Shown: positions 63,003 to 64,000 of the stretch, one piece after another
Layout of the letters: every line of letters begins with the position of its first letter
How positions within the stretch are numbered: position 1 is the stretch's first letter
Assembly (NCBI GenBank): GCA_911728435.2
Contig: OU452198.1
Coordinates: 6,420,001 to 6,484,000, forward strand
DNA from: Apoderus coryli
Taxonomy: Eukaryota; Arthropoda; Insecta; Coleoptera; Attelabidae
Length of the DNA: 64,000 nucleotides
Direction of reading: 5' to 3'
Translations under genes and position numbers: made by a program
The notes under the pieces: model-generated
Database searches by the model: none
The model's input: only the letters and a program-made list of their open reading frames with translations
What the model was told of the DNA's origin: nothing

Positions 63003-64000
63003 AAATAATAATAATAATATTCTTTATTGTCTAACAGATTACAGACCCAATTACAAGACAATATAACTAAATAAATAAGCTACTATAATAATAAACTAAT
63101 TTATAATCCTACAAAACAAAATACGCCCACACATCAGAGGGCCAGATTTTGCCGGAACCGCGACAATTGAGCGCAGAAAGATTTTACAGGCTCATTGACA
63201 TAGTTAATTTCTGGACTAAATCCTTCTATGTTACATGTTTGGCATGCTCGAAGTAGTGGTGCTTTGGATTCATAATTAGTACGAAAAACAGGAACGTGAA
63301 ATAGTCTGCTACTCTTCGCAGAGAAGCGTGGTATGTTAAAATTTAACGATTGGAGTAGATTTGAACAGTCCACCAAGCTATTTATAATCTTAAACAGAAA
63401 GAGTTGTCCGGCATACACTGTGCGAGCAGCTAGCGAAACCATTTGAAAGCGATCGAGCAGTGCTCTATGATCGAATCCTCTACATGGGAATCTACCGTCA
63501 AATTTAATATTTAAGGAATTTGCGCTGTATGTATTCAATGTGTCCTGCATGAGATTGGTAAATGGGAGACCATATTATAGATGCGTACTCAAGCTTAGAT
63601 CTTACCAGAGCACAATACAAATTGGTTACACACTCAATATCACTAAAATCTTTGGTAACAAATAGTTTGAATATGACAATTAAATGACAATTCAGTGTCG
63701 ACGTAAACTCCAAGATCCCTGACAACATCACAAGACTCAAGCGATATTCAAAAACAGTTTGCGATTTCGAAAATATGACAAACTCACATTTATTAATATT
63801 TAAAGGCAATTTATTATAGTTACACCAATCTTCAAGCTTAGATAAGTCGCGCTGCAACAATACGCAATCCGAAGTGTCTCGAATAACACGATACAACTTC
63901 AGATCGTCTGCAAACATCAAATGGTTGCTTGTAAGTTCCTGGGATATGTCATTAATGAAAATTGAAAATATTAATGGTGCCAAACAGCTGCCCTGAGGCT
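63003..64000 (-). pseudogene. LINE reverse transcriptase, continuing past the right edge
   Basis: The 3' tail is an ATT repeat at about 63006-63022. The reverse frame 63983-63504 holds APLIFSIFINDIS, SNHLMFADDLKLYRV with the catalytic FADD near 63920, LEDWCNYNKLPLNINKCEFV and VRSKLEYASIIWSPIYQS. The overlapping frame 63550-63134 continues with FPCRGFDHRALLDRFQMVSL and GQLFLFKIINSLVDCSNLLQ. PQGSC lies at the extreme right edge. One frameshift is near 63700 and another near 63540. The rest of the element, with domains 0-3 and any endonuclease, would lie beyond position 64000. The block order matches the LINE at 21960-23068. Confidence 0.85.

Noticed and set aside
1..64000. CRISPR arrays, bacterial operons or phage genes
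   Set aside because: Repeats here are tandem or dispersed eukaryotic elements without regular spacers, and the only proteins are eukaryotic transposon proteins.

Overview
The window looks like intergenic or intronic DNA from an insect (at least an arthropod). It is AT-rich, and every protein fragment I recognise belongs to a transposable element typical of insect genomes: mariner, DD41D-type Tc1/mariner, Tc1, piggyBac, PIF/Harbinger, and non-LTR retrotransposons of the Jockey, CR1-like, RNase H-bearing (I/R1-like) and endonuclease-reverse transcriptase types. I found no host gene and nothing that reads as a complete autonomous element. Order and species cannot be fixed from the sequence. Names of element families come from remembered family motifs, not from searches.

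Layout. 1-5.1 kb: unassigned DNA, a possible LTR end, an inverted repeat whose apex folds as a hammerhead ribozyme (1405-1448) with a truncated second unit about 340 bp downstream, a mariner relic, and a nearly perfect 1.38-kb tandem duplication of a deleted LINE. 5.1-13.5 kb: Helentron-like elements, a foldback element with hammerhead-like motifs in both arms, and a piggyBac relic. 13.5-25 kb: foldback and MITE-like elements ending in CAGGGTG, LINE reverse transcriptase and RNase H relics on both strands, and a DD41D-type transposon relic. 25-28.3 kb: a 2.75-kb element with perfect 38-bp terminal inverted repeats. 28.3-34.6 kb: four LINE fragments, a tRNA-Ala-like sequence and a minisatellite. 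34.6-42.3 kb: mostly unassigned DNA, several near-perfect hairpins, a 1.35-kb element with subterminal repeats and a 137-codon ORF, and a reversed Helentron-like copy. 42.3-50 kb: a LINE split by a PIF/Harbinger insertion, a second hammerhead-like foldback element, and MITEs. 50-52 kb: a 2-kb satellite-like array. 53-55 kb: the best-preserved Helentron-like element, with a 103-bp tetranucleotide array. 55.4-57 kb: a LINE relic split by two other LINEs with target-site duplications. 57-64 kb: MITEs, a Tc1 relic and LINE relics; the last LINE runs off the right edge.

There is no operon-like or pathway relationship among these genes. What ties the window together is insertion history: nested insertions, MITEs that share CAGGGTG ends with DDE transposons, and a recurring family of hammerhead or hammerhead-like RNA motifs attached to foldback and possibly Penelope-like ends. 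The canonical hammerhead at 1.4 kb, the degenerate hammerhead-like series (7.8, 8.1, 11.0, 32.4, 45.3, 45.5, 46.0 and 61.9 kb) and the 38.9-40.2 kb element are the best candidates for something undescribed.
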